This document shows, piece by piece, positions 9,000-15,588 of a stretch of DNA of 26,516 nt. Made by a program: the position numbers and the translations under genes. The stretch lies in assembly GCA_003248805.1 (NCBI GenBank), contig QFQY01000067.1, forward strand, positions 1 through 26,516. Reading direction: 5' to 3'. The notes beneath the pieces were generated by a model. The model had not been told where the DNA came from. It saw only the letters and a program-made list of their open reading frames with translations, and ran no database searches. Every line of letters starts with the position of its first letter. Within the stretch, counting starts at the first letter, position 1. This DNA is from Chelatococcus sp. (GTDB taxonomy: Bacteria; Pseudomonadota; Alphaproteobacteria; Rhizobiales; Beijerinckiaceae).

Positions 9000-9239
9000 T
9001 CCGTCATCCTTCTTCCCGGGCGGTCCGGCAGACTGGGTTGCCGATGCCCGCGATCCGCGCCGCGGAGACCCGCGACGCCGCCCGATCCGCGATCCGGGGA
9101 ATGCCGTCTCCCTCAATCGCTTGGGAATCCGGCGAAAGATGGGCCGAGGCAGGGTTTCCTGAGGAACGCATGTTCTCGGAGCATTAAGCATCCGGCAAGG
9201 TTAAGGGGGAGTATACGCCGCCCTCATGTCGCAGATGCG
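9000..9239 (-). promoter_or_regulatory. tolQ upstream region, non-coding
   Basis: Part of a 310-bp gap between DUF2852 and tolQ. I find no convincing gene in it. A TATACT hexamer (9210-9215, minus strand) just after the DUF2852 terminator could be a -10 box, giving a leader of about 200 nt, but no good -35 box pairs with it. The segment 9041-9110 has overlapping ATCCGCG/CGCGGAT words that could fold. Confidence 0.25.
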
Positions 9240-9243
9240 AAAA

Positions 9244-9270
9244 GCCCGCCCCGGCATGGCCGGGGCGGGC
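9244..9270 (-). terminator. Intrinsic terminator after the DUF2852 gene
   Basis: A perfect 11-bp GC stem (GCCCGCCCCGG / CCGGGGCGGGC) with a 5-nt loop is followed on the minus strand by TTTT (9243-9240). It lies 40 bp past the DUF2852 stop and separates that gene from tolQ. Confidence 0.75.
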
Positions 9271-9309
9271 GATCGCGATCGGAAGCGAAGGGGCCTGCGC
9301 TTATGTCGC

Positions 9310-9768
9310 TCAGGCCGCGTCGGGCTGGCCCGGGGGATTGGCCGGCGGGGTGTTGCGGCGGTCGGCCATGAACTGGTCGAACTCGGCCTTGTCGCGGGCC
9401 ATGCGCAGCCGGCCCAGGAAATCCTGGAACTCGCGCTGCTCGTCCTCGAGGCGCCGCAGCGTCTCCTCGCGATACTCGTCGAAGGCGCGGTTTCCGCTGG
9501 AGGACGGCCGCCCCCAGCCACCCAAGCCGCCGCCGAAACCGCCACCTTGCCGGCCGCCCATGCGCTCGCGCAGGCGGTCCATCTTGCTCTGAAGGCGGTT
9601 CATCCTGTGCTCGTACCGGTCACCGGCAAATCCGCAACCCATGCGTCCACTCCAGAAGAGAAAAGCCAGGGTCGCCAGCCCCAGCGGCCAGAACACGATG
9701 AAGCCGAGAACCGCGAAGGCGATCCAGGCTCCCTTTCCATACTCGTCAAGCTTCTCGACGATCGGCAT
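9310..9768 (-). CDS. DUF2852 family membrane protein
   Basis: Small protein of unknown function found in alphaproteobacteria, 152 aa. One transmembrane helix lies at about residues 14-39 (AWIAFAVLGFIVFWPLGLATLAFLFW). A charged Arg/Met-rich segment with coiled-coil character follows, then a Gly-rich linker (GGGFGGGLGGWGR). The C-terminal motif is FDEYREETLRRLEDEQREFQDFLGRLR, the region by which I recognise DUF2852. The C-terminal tail is Pro/Asn-rich. ATG at 9768 has AGGGAG close upstream. It has its own terminator downstream and a perfect palindrome 30 bp upstream of its start, so it is probably a separately regulated gene placed within the ybgC-tol cluster. Confidence 0.85.
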   Translation of the reverse strand: MPIVEKLDEYGKGAWIAFAVLGFIVFWPLGLATLAFLFWSGRMGCGFAGDRYEHRMNRLQSKMDRLRERMGGRQGGGFGGGLGGWGRPSSSGNRAFDEYREETLRRLEDEQREFQDFLGRLRMARDKAEFDQFMADRRNTPPANPPGQPDAA

Positions 9769-9797
9769 TGCTCCCTCTCCGCACTTCGCGCTTGTGA

Positions 9798-9816
9798 ATG
9801 TAAATCACATTTACAT
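9798..9816. promoter_or_regulatory. Perfect 19-bp palindrome upstream of the DUF2852 gene (candidate operator)
   Basis: ATGTAAATcacATTTACAT, an 8-3-8 inverted repeat 29 bp before the DUF2852 start codon. It is AT-rich in GC-rich surroundings. Its size and symmetry suit a TetR-type dimer, and a TetR gene lies immediately upstream. Confidence 0.55.
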
Positions 9817-9876
9817 ATGTGGGCGCGAGCCGTCCGCTTGTCAAGCGCCGGGCCTTTCGAAGGCCGGCGTCCCGGC

Positions 9877-10533
9877 TCAGTCGGACCGCTTCTCGCCCGG
9901 TCCGGCGAGCCCAAGGCCCTGGAGATAGATCAGCACGCCGGCATCGAGCAGATCCTCCGCCGACATCGGCAGCGGCCTGCGGCCACGGTCGGCCCGGCCG
10001 AACAGGGCCGCGATGCCGTGGGAGATCGACCAGATGTGCAGCGCCATCATCAGCGCCGGCGGCCGCCTGCCGACCGGCAGCCGCGCGGTCAGCGCCTCGG
10101 CAGCCCCGCGCAGGACCTGGAAGGCGCGGTCGGCCGCGACGCGCAGCTCCGGGCTGGCGTCCAGCGGCACGCCGGCCTCGAACATCGCCGCGTAATAGGC
10201 GGGCTCGTTCCGCGCGAAGGCGAGATAGGCCGGGCCCAGGCGATGGAAAGCGCTCTCCACGTCCGGCCGTCCCTGGTCCCAGGCATGCGCCAGCGCCGCC
10301 TCGAAAGCCTCGAAGCCGCGCGCCGCCACATCGGCCAGCAACTCGTCCTTGTCGCGATAATGCCTGTAGGGCGCGGCCGGGCTCACCCCCGCCATCCGCG
10401 CCGCTTCCGCGAAGGTGAAGCCGCTCGGCCCCTTTTCGGCAATGAGCCCCAGCGCGGCACGCACCAGCGCCTCCTTGAGGTTGCCGTGGTGGTAGCCGCG
10501 CGAACCGCCGGAATCGCTGCGTCGCCAACTCAT
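9877..10533 (-). CDS. TetR/AcrR family transcriptional regulator, WHG-domain type
   Basis: Predicted DNA-binding repressor of 218 aa. The N-terminal helix-turn-helix (YHHGNLKEALVRAALGLIAEKG ... TFAEAARMAGVSPAAPYRHYRDKDELL) covers about residues 14-62. The C-terminal ligand domain contains WSISHGIAALFG, the W-x3-HG signature of the WHG subgroup. The frame is open upstream to 10656, but ATG at 10533 (MSWRRSDSGGSRGYHHG) places the HTH at the usual distance. A 21-bp imperfect palindrome overlaps this start codon, which suggests autoregulation. It sits between ybgC and a DUF2852 gene on the same strand. The ligand is unknown. Confidence 0.9.
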   Translation of the reverse strand: MSWRRSDSGGSRGYHHGNLKEALVRAALGLIAEKGPSGFTFAEAARMAGVSPAAPYRHYRDKDELLADVAARGFEAFEAALAHAWDQGRPDVESAFHRLGPAYLAFARNEPAYYAAMFEAGVPLDASPELRVAADRAFQVLRGAAEALTARLPVGRRPPALMMALHIWSISHGIAALFGRADRGRRPLPMSAEDLLDAGVLIYLQGLGLAGPGEKRSD

Positions 10534-10551
10534 GTAAGGACCGCTAACATG
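10531..10551. promoter_or_regulatory. Imperfect palindrome overlapping the tetR start codon (candidate autoregulatory operator)
   Basis: CATGTnAG / CTnACATG arms around a 5-nt centre; seven of the eight outer pairs match. It includes the ATG of the TetR gene. The half-site ATGTwA is shared with the palindrome at 9798-9816. Confidence 0.4.
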
Positions 10552-10597
10552 CGGGCCATCCGCAGTCGATGGCCGCGGCGCCGCGAGACCACGAGGC

Positions 10598-11002
10598 TCA
10601 ATCCGGCAGGCCGAGCCGGCGGCGCAACCCGTCCGGAATCCGGCGCGCCCTGCCACCGCCGACGCAGGCGACCTTGACCTGCGCCGTCACCAGCACCTCG
10701 TCGCCGCGCAGGACACGCTGCGCCACGTCCATGGTCGCGCCGCGCGCGGCCGTCGCCATGGTCTCGATGGTCAGCAGATCGTCCATCACCGCCGGCCTCA
10801 GGAAATCGATGCTCATGTGGCGGACCGCGAAGCCGAGCGCCGCATCGCCCTCGAACAGCTCCCGCTGGTCGACGCCGAGCGCGCGGATCAGCTCCGTGCG
10901 CCCCCGTTCCATGAAGCGCAGATAGGAGGCGTGGTAGACGACGCCGGAGAAGTCGGTGTCCTCGTAGTAGACGCGGACGGGGATCTGATGGGCTGTGCTC
11001 AT
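10598..11002 (-). CDS. ybgC: Tol-Pal-associated acyl-CoA thioesterase YbgC
   Basis: Hotdog-fold thioesterase that hydrolyses acyl-CoA substrates; its gene is usually part of the tol-pal operon. The 134-aa product carries VYYEDTDFSGVVYHASYLRFMERGRTE at about residues 11-37, with the catalytic Asp17 in the family-typical DTDxxGVVYHxxYL motif. Another in-frame ATG at 11014 would add MPGA, but the 11002 start (MSTAHQIPVRVYYED) matches the family N-terminus. Neither start has a strong Shine-Dalgarno sequence. Genes on the same strand downstream are tetR (64-bp gap) and DUF2852, separating it from tolQ. The phospholipid or acyl substrate in this organism is not known. Confidence 0.94.
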   Translation of the reverse strand: MSTAHQIPVRVYYEDTDFSGVVYHASYLRFMERGRTELIRALGVDQRELFEGDAALGFAVRHMSIDFLRPAVMDDLLTIETMATAARGATMDVAQRVLRGDEVLVTAQVKVACVGGGRARRIPDGLRRRLGLPD

Positions 11003-11103
11003 GGCCCCGGGCATAATCGCGACACGGTCGCGGAGCAAATTCCGGGAACAACGCGCCGCGTGGCGCATCTTACCAAGGACTGGACACGACAAGGGAGAGA
11101 ACG

Positions 11104-11616
11104 ATGTCGCTATCGGCCAAGGCGCTCGAGCGCCTTCTCGACAAGACGGAGTTCGAGCTCGTCGCCCGCACGCGGCGCGGCAAGCTCGCCGGCGAGAAGG
11201 ACGCGGATCTGCGCGATCTCGCCCGCAACCTGCGCGAACGGCGCGACAAGGCTCGCGATGTCGCCCGCCGCCAGCGCCGCGAGTTTCGCGGCAAGGTGGC
11301 GCCGCAGGGCGCACAGGCGGCGTCCGACAACAGCGGCACGAAGGCCAAGGCCGACGCGCTCACCGTGGCGCTGAAGCGCGTCGGCGCCGAGCAGACGCGC
11401 CGCGAGGAGAAGCTGCACGCACCGAGCCAGCGCAGCCTCGCCCGCAAGGCACTGGCCCTGAAGCAGCGGCAGCAGGCGGCCGAACGTCCGAAAAGCCGGA
11501 CGGCCGATCACGGCATGCGGTCGGTCGAGAATCCGAAGGCGGCGAAATCCGGCGCGCTGAACGACGCCGGCGCGCGGCCGGCGATGATGCGCTCGAAGAT
11601 CGCGCGACAGTCCTGA
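11104..11616 (+). CDS. Hypothetical basic protein, 170 aa
   Basis: Small, very basic Lys/Arg/Ala-rich protein without a signal peptide or membrane helix. Residues about 1-70 (LERLLDKTEFELVARTRRGKL ... DLARNLRERRDKARDVARRQRREFRGK) resemble a hypothetical Rhizobiales family with a conserved RxLRDKxRDLxRxQ-like core. I recognise that only as a pattern and know no function. The middle and C-terminal parts are low-complexity and probably helical or disordered, and a nucleic-acid-binding role would fit the charge but is speculation. ATG at 11104 is preceded by GGGAG about eight bases upstream, a good ribosome binding site. It is divergent from ybgC (101-bp gap) and converges on the DUF3828 gene. 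Confidence 0.75.
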   Translation: MSLSAKALERLLDKTEFELVARTRRGKLAGEKDADLRDLARNLRERRDKARDVARRQRREFRGKVAPQGAQAASDNSGTKAKADALTVALKRVGAEQTRREEKLHAPSQRSLARKALALKQRQQAAERPKSRTADHGMRSVENPKAAKSGALNDAGARPAMMRSKIARQS

Positions 11617-11625
11617 TCAGGTGTC

Positions 11626-11660
11626 CAAGCCCTGCGAGCTTTCAGCGCTTGCAGGGCTTG
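11626..11660. terminator. Inverted repeat between convergent genes (possible bidirectional terminator)
   Basis: A perfect 10-bp stem CAAGCCCTGC / GCAGGGCTTG with a 15-nt loop. It lies between the stop of the basic protein and the end of the DUF3828 gene, whose last codons form one arm. Neither strand has a T-run after it, so termination would be weak or Rho-assisted. Confidence 0.4.
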
Positions 11661-12187
11661 CCCATGAACGAGCCGCAATCATAGGGCTGCGACAGCGTTT
11701 CCCGGATCGAGTAGGCCTTGCCTTCGAAGTGGTTGACGATGTCGTCGATGCGCCAGCCGCCGTTCTCGCGCAGCATCTGGAACTGCACGACGACAGGCTT
11801 GCCGAAGCTGCGGAAGTTCGCGACCACCGTCGCCTTGCCGGCCGCGACGGGAATCGTGTCGAAGCTCAGCGTCTTCACCTCGCCGTCCTGGCCGTTGAGG
11901 AAGGGATCGGCGCCGATCTGGCCCATATCGCCGCTTTCTTCCTGATAGAGGTCGTCGCGGGCGAAGAGCGCGGCGAGGCTCCTGCTCATCAGTCGGTCGC
12001 GGTGTGGCGGGCGCCATGCCGGCGGCGGGGCCTTGCCCTTGGCCCTCAGCGTCTTGATCGTGATCGCGTAGCCTTCTTCCACCGGCCCGCGCGGGACATC
12101 GTCGCCGGCGCGGGCGGAAACCGCGAGGCATGCGCACAGGCCCGTCACGGCAAGCGCCGGCGCGAAAACCCGGAATGCCTGTCTCAC
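11642..12187 (-). CDS. DUF3828 domain-containing secreted protein
   Basis: Predicted periplasmic protein of 181 aa. The N-terminus (RQAFRVFAPALAVTGLCACLAVSARA) is a Sec signal peptide with likely cleavage at about residue 27. The mature part (YQEESGDMGQIGADPFLNGQD ... ENGGWRIDDIVNHFEGKAYSIRETL) is the DUF3828/YbjP-like pattern, a fold related to NTF2-like domains. The internal Cys in LCACLAV is unlikely to be a lipobox in this position. The C-terminal YDCGSFMGKPCKR has two Cys which could pair. The start is GTG at 12187, overlapping the ruvB TGA by four bases, so it is co-translated with ruvB. No function is known. Confidence 0.8.
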   Translation of the reverse strand: MRQAFRVFAPALAVTGLCACLAVSARAGDDVPRGPVEEGYAITIKTLRAKGKAPPPAWRPPHRDRLMSRSLAALFARDDLYQEESGDMGQIGADPFLNGQDGEVKTLSFDTIPVAAGKATVVANFRSFGKPVVVQFQMLRENGGWRIDDIVNHFEGKAYSIRETLSQPYDCGSFMGKPCKR

Positions 12188-13233
12188 GGCTCGTCCTCGT
12201 CGTTTCCGAACAATCCGAACTGCGCCGTCTCGCGCGAGGGCTCCGGCATCCCCAGATGCCGGAAGGCGTGCGGGGTCAGCAGCCGGCCGCGCGGCGTGCG
12301 CTGGATGAAGCCCTGCTGCAGCAGGAAGGGCTCGATGATCTCCTCGATCGCGTCGCGCGGCTCGGAGAGCGAGGCGGCGATGGTCTCGATCCCGACCGGC
12401 CCCCCGCCGAAATTGACCGCGACGGTGGTGAGATAGCGCCGGTCCATCTGGTCGAGGCCGATCGGATCGACATCGAGCAGCGACAGCGCCTTGTCGGCGA
12501 CGGAGCGGGTCACGATCGGGTCGCCGTCGACGATGGCGAAGTCGCGCACGCGCCTGAGCAGCCGCCCGGCGATGCGCGGCGTCCCGCGCGAGCGCCGCGC
12601 GATCTCGTTGGCGCCGTCGTCGGACATCGGCACGCCGAGCACGCGGGCACCGCGCGCGACGATGCCCTGCAATTCCTCCACCGTGTAGAATTGCAGGCGG
12701 ATCGGGATGCCGAAGCGGTCGCGCAACGGCGTGGTCAGCAGGCCGGCGCGTGTCGTGGCGCCGACGAGCGTGAATTTCGGCAGGTCGATCTTCACCGAGC
12801 GCGCCGCCGGCCCCTCGCCGATGATCAGATCGAGCTGGTAGTCCTCCATCGCCGGATAGAGGATTTCCTCGACGGCCGGGTTGAGCCGGTGGATCTCGTC
12901 GATGAAGAGCACGTCGCGCTCTTCGAGATTGGTGAGCTGCGCCGCGAGATCGCCCGCCTTCGCGATGACCGGGCCGGAGGTCGAGCGGAAATTGACGCCG
13001 AGTTCGCGCGCCACGATCTGCGCCAGCGTGGTCTTGCCCAGCCCCGGCGGACCGACGAAGAGCACATGGTCGAGCGCGTCGCCGCGCGTCCGCGCAGCCT
13101 CGATGAAGACCTGGAGATTCGCCCGAGCCGCCGCCTGGCCGGTGAAATCGGACAGCGACAGCGGACGCAGCGACGCTTCCGCGTCGTCGTCTCGCTTGTC
13201 GGCCGAGAGAATGCCGGGACGGGGGTTCGCCAT
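12184..13233 (-). CDS. ruvB: Holliday junction branch migration helicase RuvB
   Basis: AAA+ motor that, with RuvA, drives Holliday junction branch migration in recombination repair. The 349-aa protein has Walker A GPPGLGKT at residues 61-68 and Walker B LFIDEIHRL with Asp112/Glu113. Sensor and arginine-finger regions follow (GATTRAGLLTTPLRDRFG). A C-terminal winged helix ends in QGFIQRTPRGRLLTPHAFRHLG. Length matches the family. ATG at 13233 begins MANPRPGILS. It is 108 bp downstream of ruvA and overlaps the DUF3828 gene, so these probably share a transcript. Confidence 0.98.
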   Translation of the reverse strand: MANPRPGILSADKRDDDAEASLRPLSLSDFTGQAAARANLQVFIEAARTRGDALDHVLFVGPPGLGKTTLAQIVARELGVNFRSTSGPVIAKAGDLAAQLTNLEERDVLFIDEIHRLNPAVEEILYPAMEDYQLDLIIGEGPAARSVKIDLPKFTLVGATTRAGLLTTPLRDRFGIPIRLQFYTVEELQGIVARGARVLGVPMSDDGANEIARRSRGTPRIAGRLLRRVRDFAIVDGDPIVTRSVADKALSLLDVDPIGLDQMDRRYLTTVAVNFGGGPVGIETIAASLSEPRDAIEEIIEPFLLQQGFIQRTPRGRLLTPHAFRHLGMPEPSRETAQFGLFGNDEDEP

Positions 13234-13341
13234 GATTTCTTCGTCCTAGAACAAGCCGGGCGGCCGTGGAAAGCGCTTTCCCGGCCTGCCGCGTCCGACA
13301 TCATTCCAGGATGGAACGGATGCCGCAGGCGCCGACACGTT

Positions 13342-13959
13342 TCACTTGGCCAGTTCCTTCAGACCCAGCCGGATCAGTTGCGCCGTTCCCGCGCCCTCCC
13401 CCGCCTCGCGTGACGCGGCCGCCACGGCCGCGACGGCCTGCGCCTGCGGATATCCCAGGTTGACGAGCGCCGAGACCGCGTCCGCCACCGGCTGCGGCAG
13501 CTTCCTGTCCTCCAGCGCGCCCGCCAGCGTCGCGACGCCCGGATCGACATGGCCGAAGGCCGGCGCCTTGTCCTTGAGCTCGGCGCAGATGCGCTGCGCC
13601 AGCTTGGGGCCGACGCCGGGCGCCCGCGCCACGGCCGCCTTGTCGTTGGTCGCGATCGCGGTGGCGAGCGCGCCGGGCTCCAGCGTCGAGAGGATCGCGA
13701 GCGCCACCTTGGCGCCGACGCCCTGCACCGCCTGCATCAGCCGGAACCAATCGCGCTCGTTGTCGGACATGAAGCCGTAGAGCCGGATCGCATCCTCGCG
13801 CACATGCGTCTCGATCGAAAGCACCGCCGCCTCGCCGGCCTTGGGAAGCCTCTGCAGCGTCCGCGAGGAGCACTGCACGACATAGCCGACGCCATGGACG
13901 TCGAGGATGACATGATCCTCGCCATAGGAATCGATCACGCCCTTGAGCTTGCCGATCAT
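13342..13959 (-). CDS. ruvA: Holliday junction branch migration protein RuvA
   Basis: Tetrameric DNA-junction binding protein that loads RuvB. The 205-aa product starts MIGKLKGVIDSYGEDHVILDVHG, the family-specific OB-fold N-terminus. Helix-hairpin-helix motifs follow at about 73-130 (LMQAVQGVGAKVALAILS and ARAPGVGPKLAQRICAELKDK). The C-terminal RuvB-binding domain lies at about 155-205 (VADAVSALVNLGYPQAQAVAAV). The frame is open upstream through ruvC, but ATG at 13959 has GGAGGG about six bases upstream and matches the universal start. A 164-bp gap containing a palindromic repeat separates it from ruvC. Confidence 0.98.
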   Translation of the reverse strand: MIGKLKGVIDSYGEDHVILDVHGVGYVVQCSSRTLQRLPKAGEAAVLSIETHVREDAIRLYGFMSDNERDWFRLMQAVQGVGAKVALAILSTLEPGALATAIATNDKAAVARAPGVGPKLAQRICAELKDKAPAFGHVDPGVATLAGALEDRKLPQPVADAVSALVNLGYPQAQAVAAVAAASREAGEGAGTAQLIRLGLKELAK

Positions 13960-13974
13960 CGCACACCCTCCACC

Positions 13975-14092
13975 GTCATTCCGGGCAAGCGAAGCGCAGA
14001 CCCGGAATCCATCGGAGAGCCCGACCTGGCTGAGGAATCCGCCCTTCGATGGATTCCGGAGCAGCGCCGCTTCGCGGCTTGTCCGGAATGAC
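13975..14092. repeat. Intergenic palindromic repeat element between ruvC and ruvA
   Basis: The outer ends are GTCATTCCGG (13975-13984) and CCGGAATGAC (14083-14092). An inner pair, CCGGAATCCATCG and CGATGGATTCCGG, flanks a short centre. The whole element can fold into a long branched hairpin. This CATTCCGG...CCGGAATGA form is a dispersed repeat familiar in Hyphomicrobiales genomes. It could affect ruvA expression or mRNA stability. Confidence 0.8.
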
Positions 14093-14123
14093 GGCGCGGG
14101 GTTGGCATCACCATCGCCATCGC

Positions 14124-14636
14124 TCACCCTGCCCGCATCTGCGCGACCAGCGTCCGCATGCCGCGATGCTGCGCGTGGCAGATCGCCACCGCCAGCGCAT
14201 CCGCCGCGTCGGCGGAGTTCGTCTCGGCCTTGGGCAGCAGCACGCGGATCATCATCTGAACCTGCTTCTTGTCGGCATGACCGACGCCGACCACCGTCTT
14301 CTTGACGAGGTTCGCCGCGTACTCCGCGACGCTCAGGCCCGCCAGCGCCGGCACCACCAGCGCCACGCCGCGCGCTTGCCCGAGCTTCAGGGCCGATTGC
14401 GGATCGCGGTTGACGAAGGTCTCCTCGACCGCGACCTCGTCGGGCTCCCAGGAGCCGATCACCCGGCTCAGGCCCTCGTGCAGTTGCCGCAGGCGCTCGC
14501 CGAGGGAAAGCGCGGCGTCGCTCTCGATGCAGCCGCAGCCGAGAAAGCGCAGCTTGCTGCCTTCCGAAACGATGGCGCCCCAGCCCGTCTTCCGAAGGCC
14601 GGGGTCGATCCCGAGGATGCGAATCGGTGGGCTCAT
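14124..14636 (-). CDS. ruvC: Crossover junction endodeoxyribonuclease RuvC
   Basis: Metal-dependent resolvase that nicks Holliday junctions symmetrically. The 170-aa product has the RNase H-like fold and the four acidic catalytic positions: Asp11 in ILGIDPGLRKTGWG, Glu71/72 in AVEETFVNRDP, and Asp143/Asp146 in SADAADALAVAICH. ATG at 14636 gives MSPPIRILGIDPG, a normal start. Order ruvC-ruvA-ruvB on one strand is conserved. Upstream, its usual neighbour yebC is displaced by about 2.4 kb carrying a TauE permease and an NRAMP gene. Confidence 0.98.
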   Translation of the reverse strand: MSPPIRILGIDPGLRKTGWGAIVSEGSKLRFLGCGCIESDAALSLGERLRQLHEGLSRVIGSWEPDEVAVEETFVNRDPQSALKLGQARGVALVVPALAGLSVAEYAANLVKKTVVGVGHADKKQVQMMIRVLLPKAETNSADAADALAVAICHAQHRGMRTLVAQMRAG

Positions 14637-14799
14637 GAATCCCGCTCTTAGACCATGGACACGCTTTGTTCCATGTCATCCCTAACGATCGATGACCGGA
14701 AGCGATGGCCGGCATCACGCGAACGCGCTTGCCTGAGCGGCCGATGGCGTGCTGCTCCTGCCGGACCCTGCCCCGCGCCCGCCCCATCCTGTCGCCCTC

Positions 14800-15579
14800 A
14801 TGACCCTGACCATCGCCAGCCTCTATCCCGGCCTCGACGCCGCCGGCATCGCCATCCTCGTCGGCGCGACGCTGCTCGGCGGGCTGGTGCGCGGCTTCAC
14901 GGGCTTCGGCTTCGCCATGGTCTTCATGCCGCTGGCGAGCCTCGTCCTCGGGCCCGTCGCCGCGCTCGGGCTCATCTTCGTCATCGACGCGCCCTTCGCG
15001 CTGCCACTCGCGGCACGCTCGGCCCGCCGGGCGGAATGGCGCGAGGTCCTGCCGCTTCTCCTTGCCGCGACACTCGCCATGCCGCTCGGCATCCGGCTTC
15101 TGACCTGGCTCGACCGCGACACCATGCGCTGGCTGCTGGCGCTGCTCGTGCTGGGCGCGGTCGCCCTGCTGGCCTCGGGCTGGCGCTATCACGGCAGCCC
15201 CGGCATTCGCCTCTCGCTCGGCGTCGGCGTGCTGTCCGGCATCTGCAACGGGCTCGCCAGCATCGGCGGCATGCCGCTCGCCGTGTTCTGGCTCGGGGCC
15301 CAGCGCAACGACCGGCACAAGACCCGCGCCAATCTGCAGACCTTCTTCGGCCTCGGCACGGTGATCAGCGGCGTGATCCTCACCGCCTCCGGCATCGTCA
15401 CCACCACGAGCCTGCTGATGGCGCCGCTGCTGATGCTGGTCTATGGCGCGGGCTTCTGGGTCGGCGCGCACGGCTTCCGGCTCGCCTCCGAGGAGAGCTT
15501 CCGGCGCGTCGCCTATTGGGTGATCTTCCTCAGCGCCGCGACGAGCCTGCCGCTCTGGGACAAGCTGATCGGGCGGTGA
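14800..15579 (+). CDS. TauE/SafE family sulfite exporter-like membrane permease
   Basis: Inner-membrane protein of 259 aa with about seven to eight hydrophobic helices. The family motif RGFTGFGFAMVFMPLASLVLGP occurs near residue 30, and a second-half counterpart (GVGVLSGICNGLASIGGMPLAVF) near residue 145, as expected for the duplicated TauE/SafE fold. Members export or import sulfur-containing anions or organic acids; the substrate here is unknown. ATG at 14800 is the first ATG in frame. A GTG at 14749 would add 17 residues, and neither has a clear Shine-Dalgarno sequence, so the start is uncertain. It is divergent from ruvC and ends nine bases before the end of the NRAMP gene. Confidence 0.88.
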   Translation: MTLTIASLYPGLDAAGIAILVGATLLGGLVRGFTGFGFAMVFMPLASLVLGPVAALGLIFVIDAPFALPLAARSARRAEWREVLPLLLAATLAMPLGIRLLTWLDRDTMRWLLALLVLGAVALLASGWRYHGSPGIRLSLGVGVLSGICNGLASIGGMPLAVFWLGAQRNDRHKTRANLQTFFGLGTVISGVILTASGIVTTTSLLMAPLLMLVYGAGFWVGAHGFRLASEESFRRVAYWVIFLSAATSLPLWDKLIGR

Positions 15580-15588
15580 GTGGGGCGT

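Noticed and set aside
9000..9191. N-terminal extension of TolQ
   Set aside because: No TolQ-like sequence in the extension, and the ATG at 8999 has a proper Shine-Dalgarno.
14652..14673. ATGGA...TCCAT inverted repeat in the ruvC-TauE gap
   Set aside because: Short arms with an asymmetry and no supporting context; too weak to call an operator.
13342..15471. 709-codon minus-strand frame covering ruvA, ruvC and TauE
   Set aside because: Only the last 205 codons are real (RuvA). The upstream part is out of frame with RuvC and antisense to the TauE gene.
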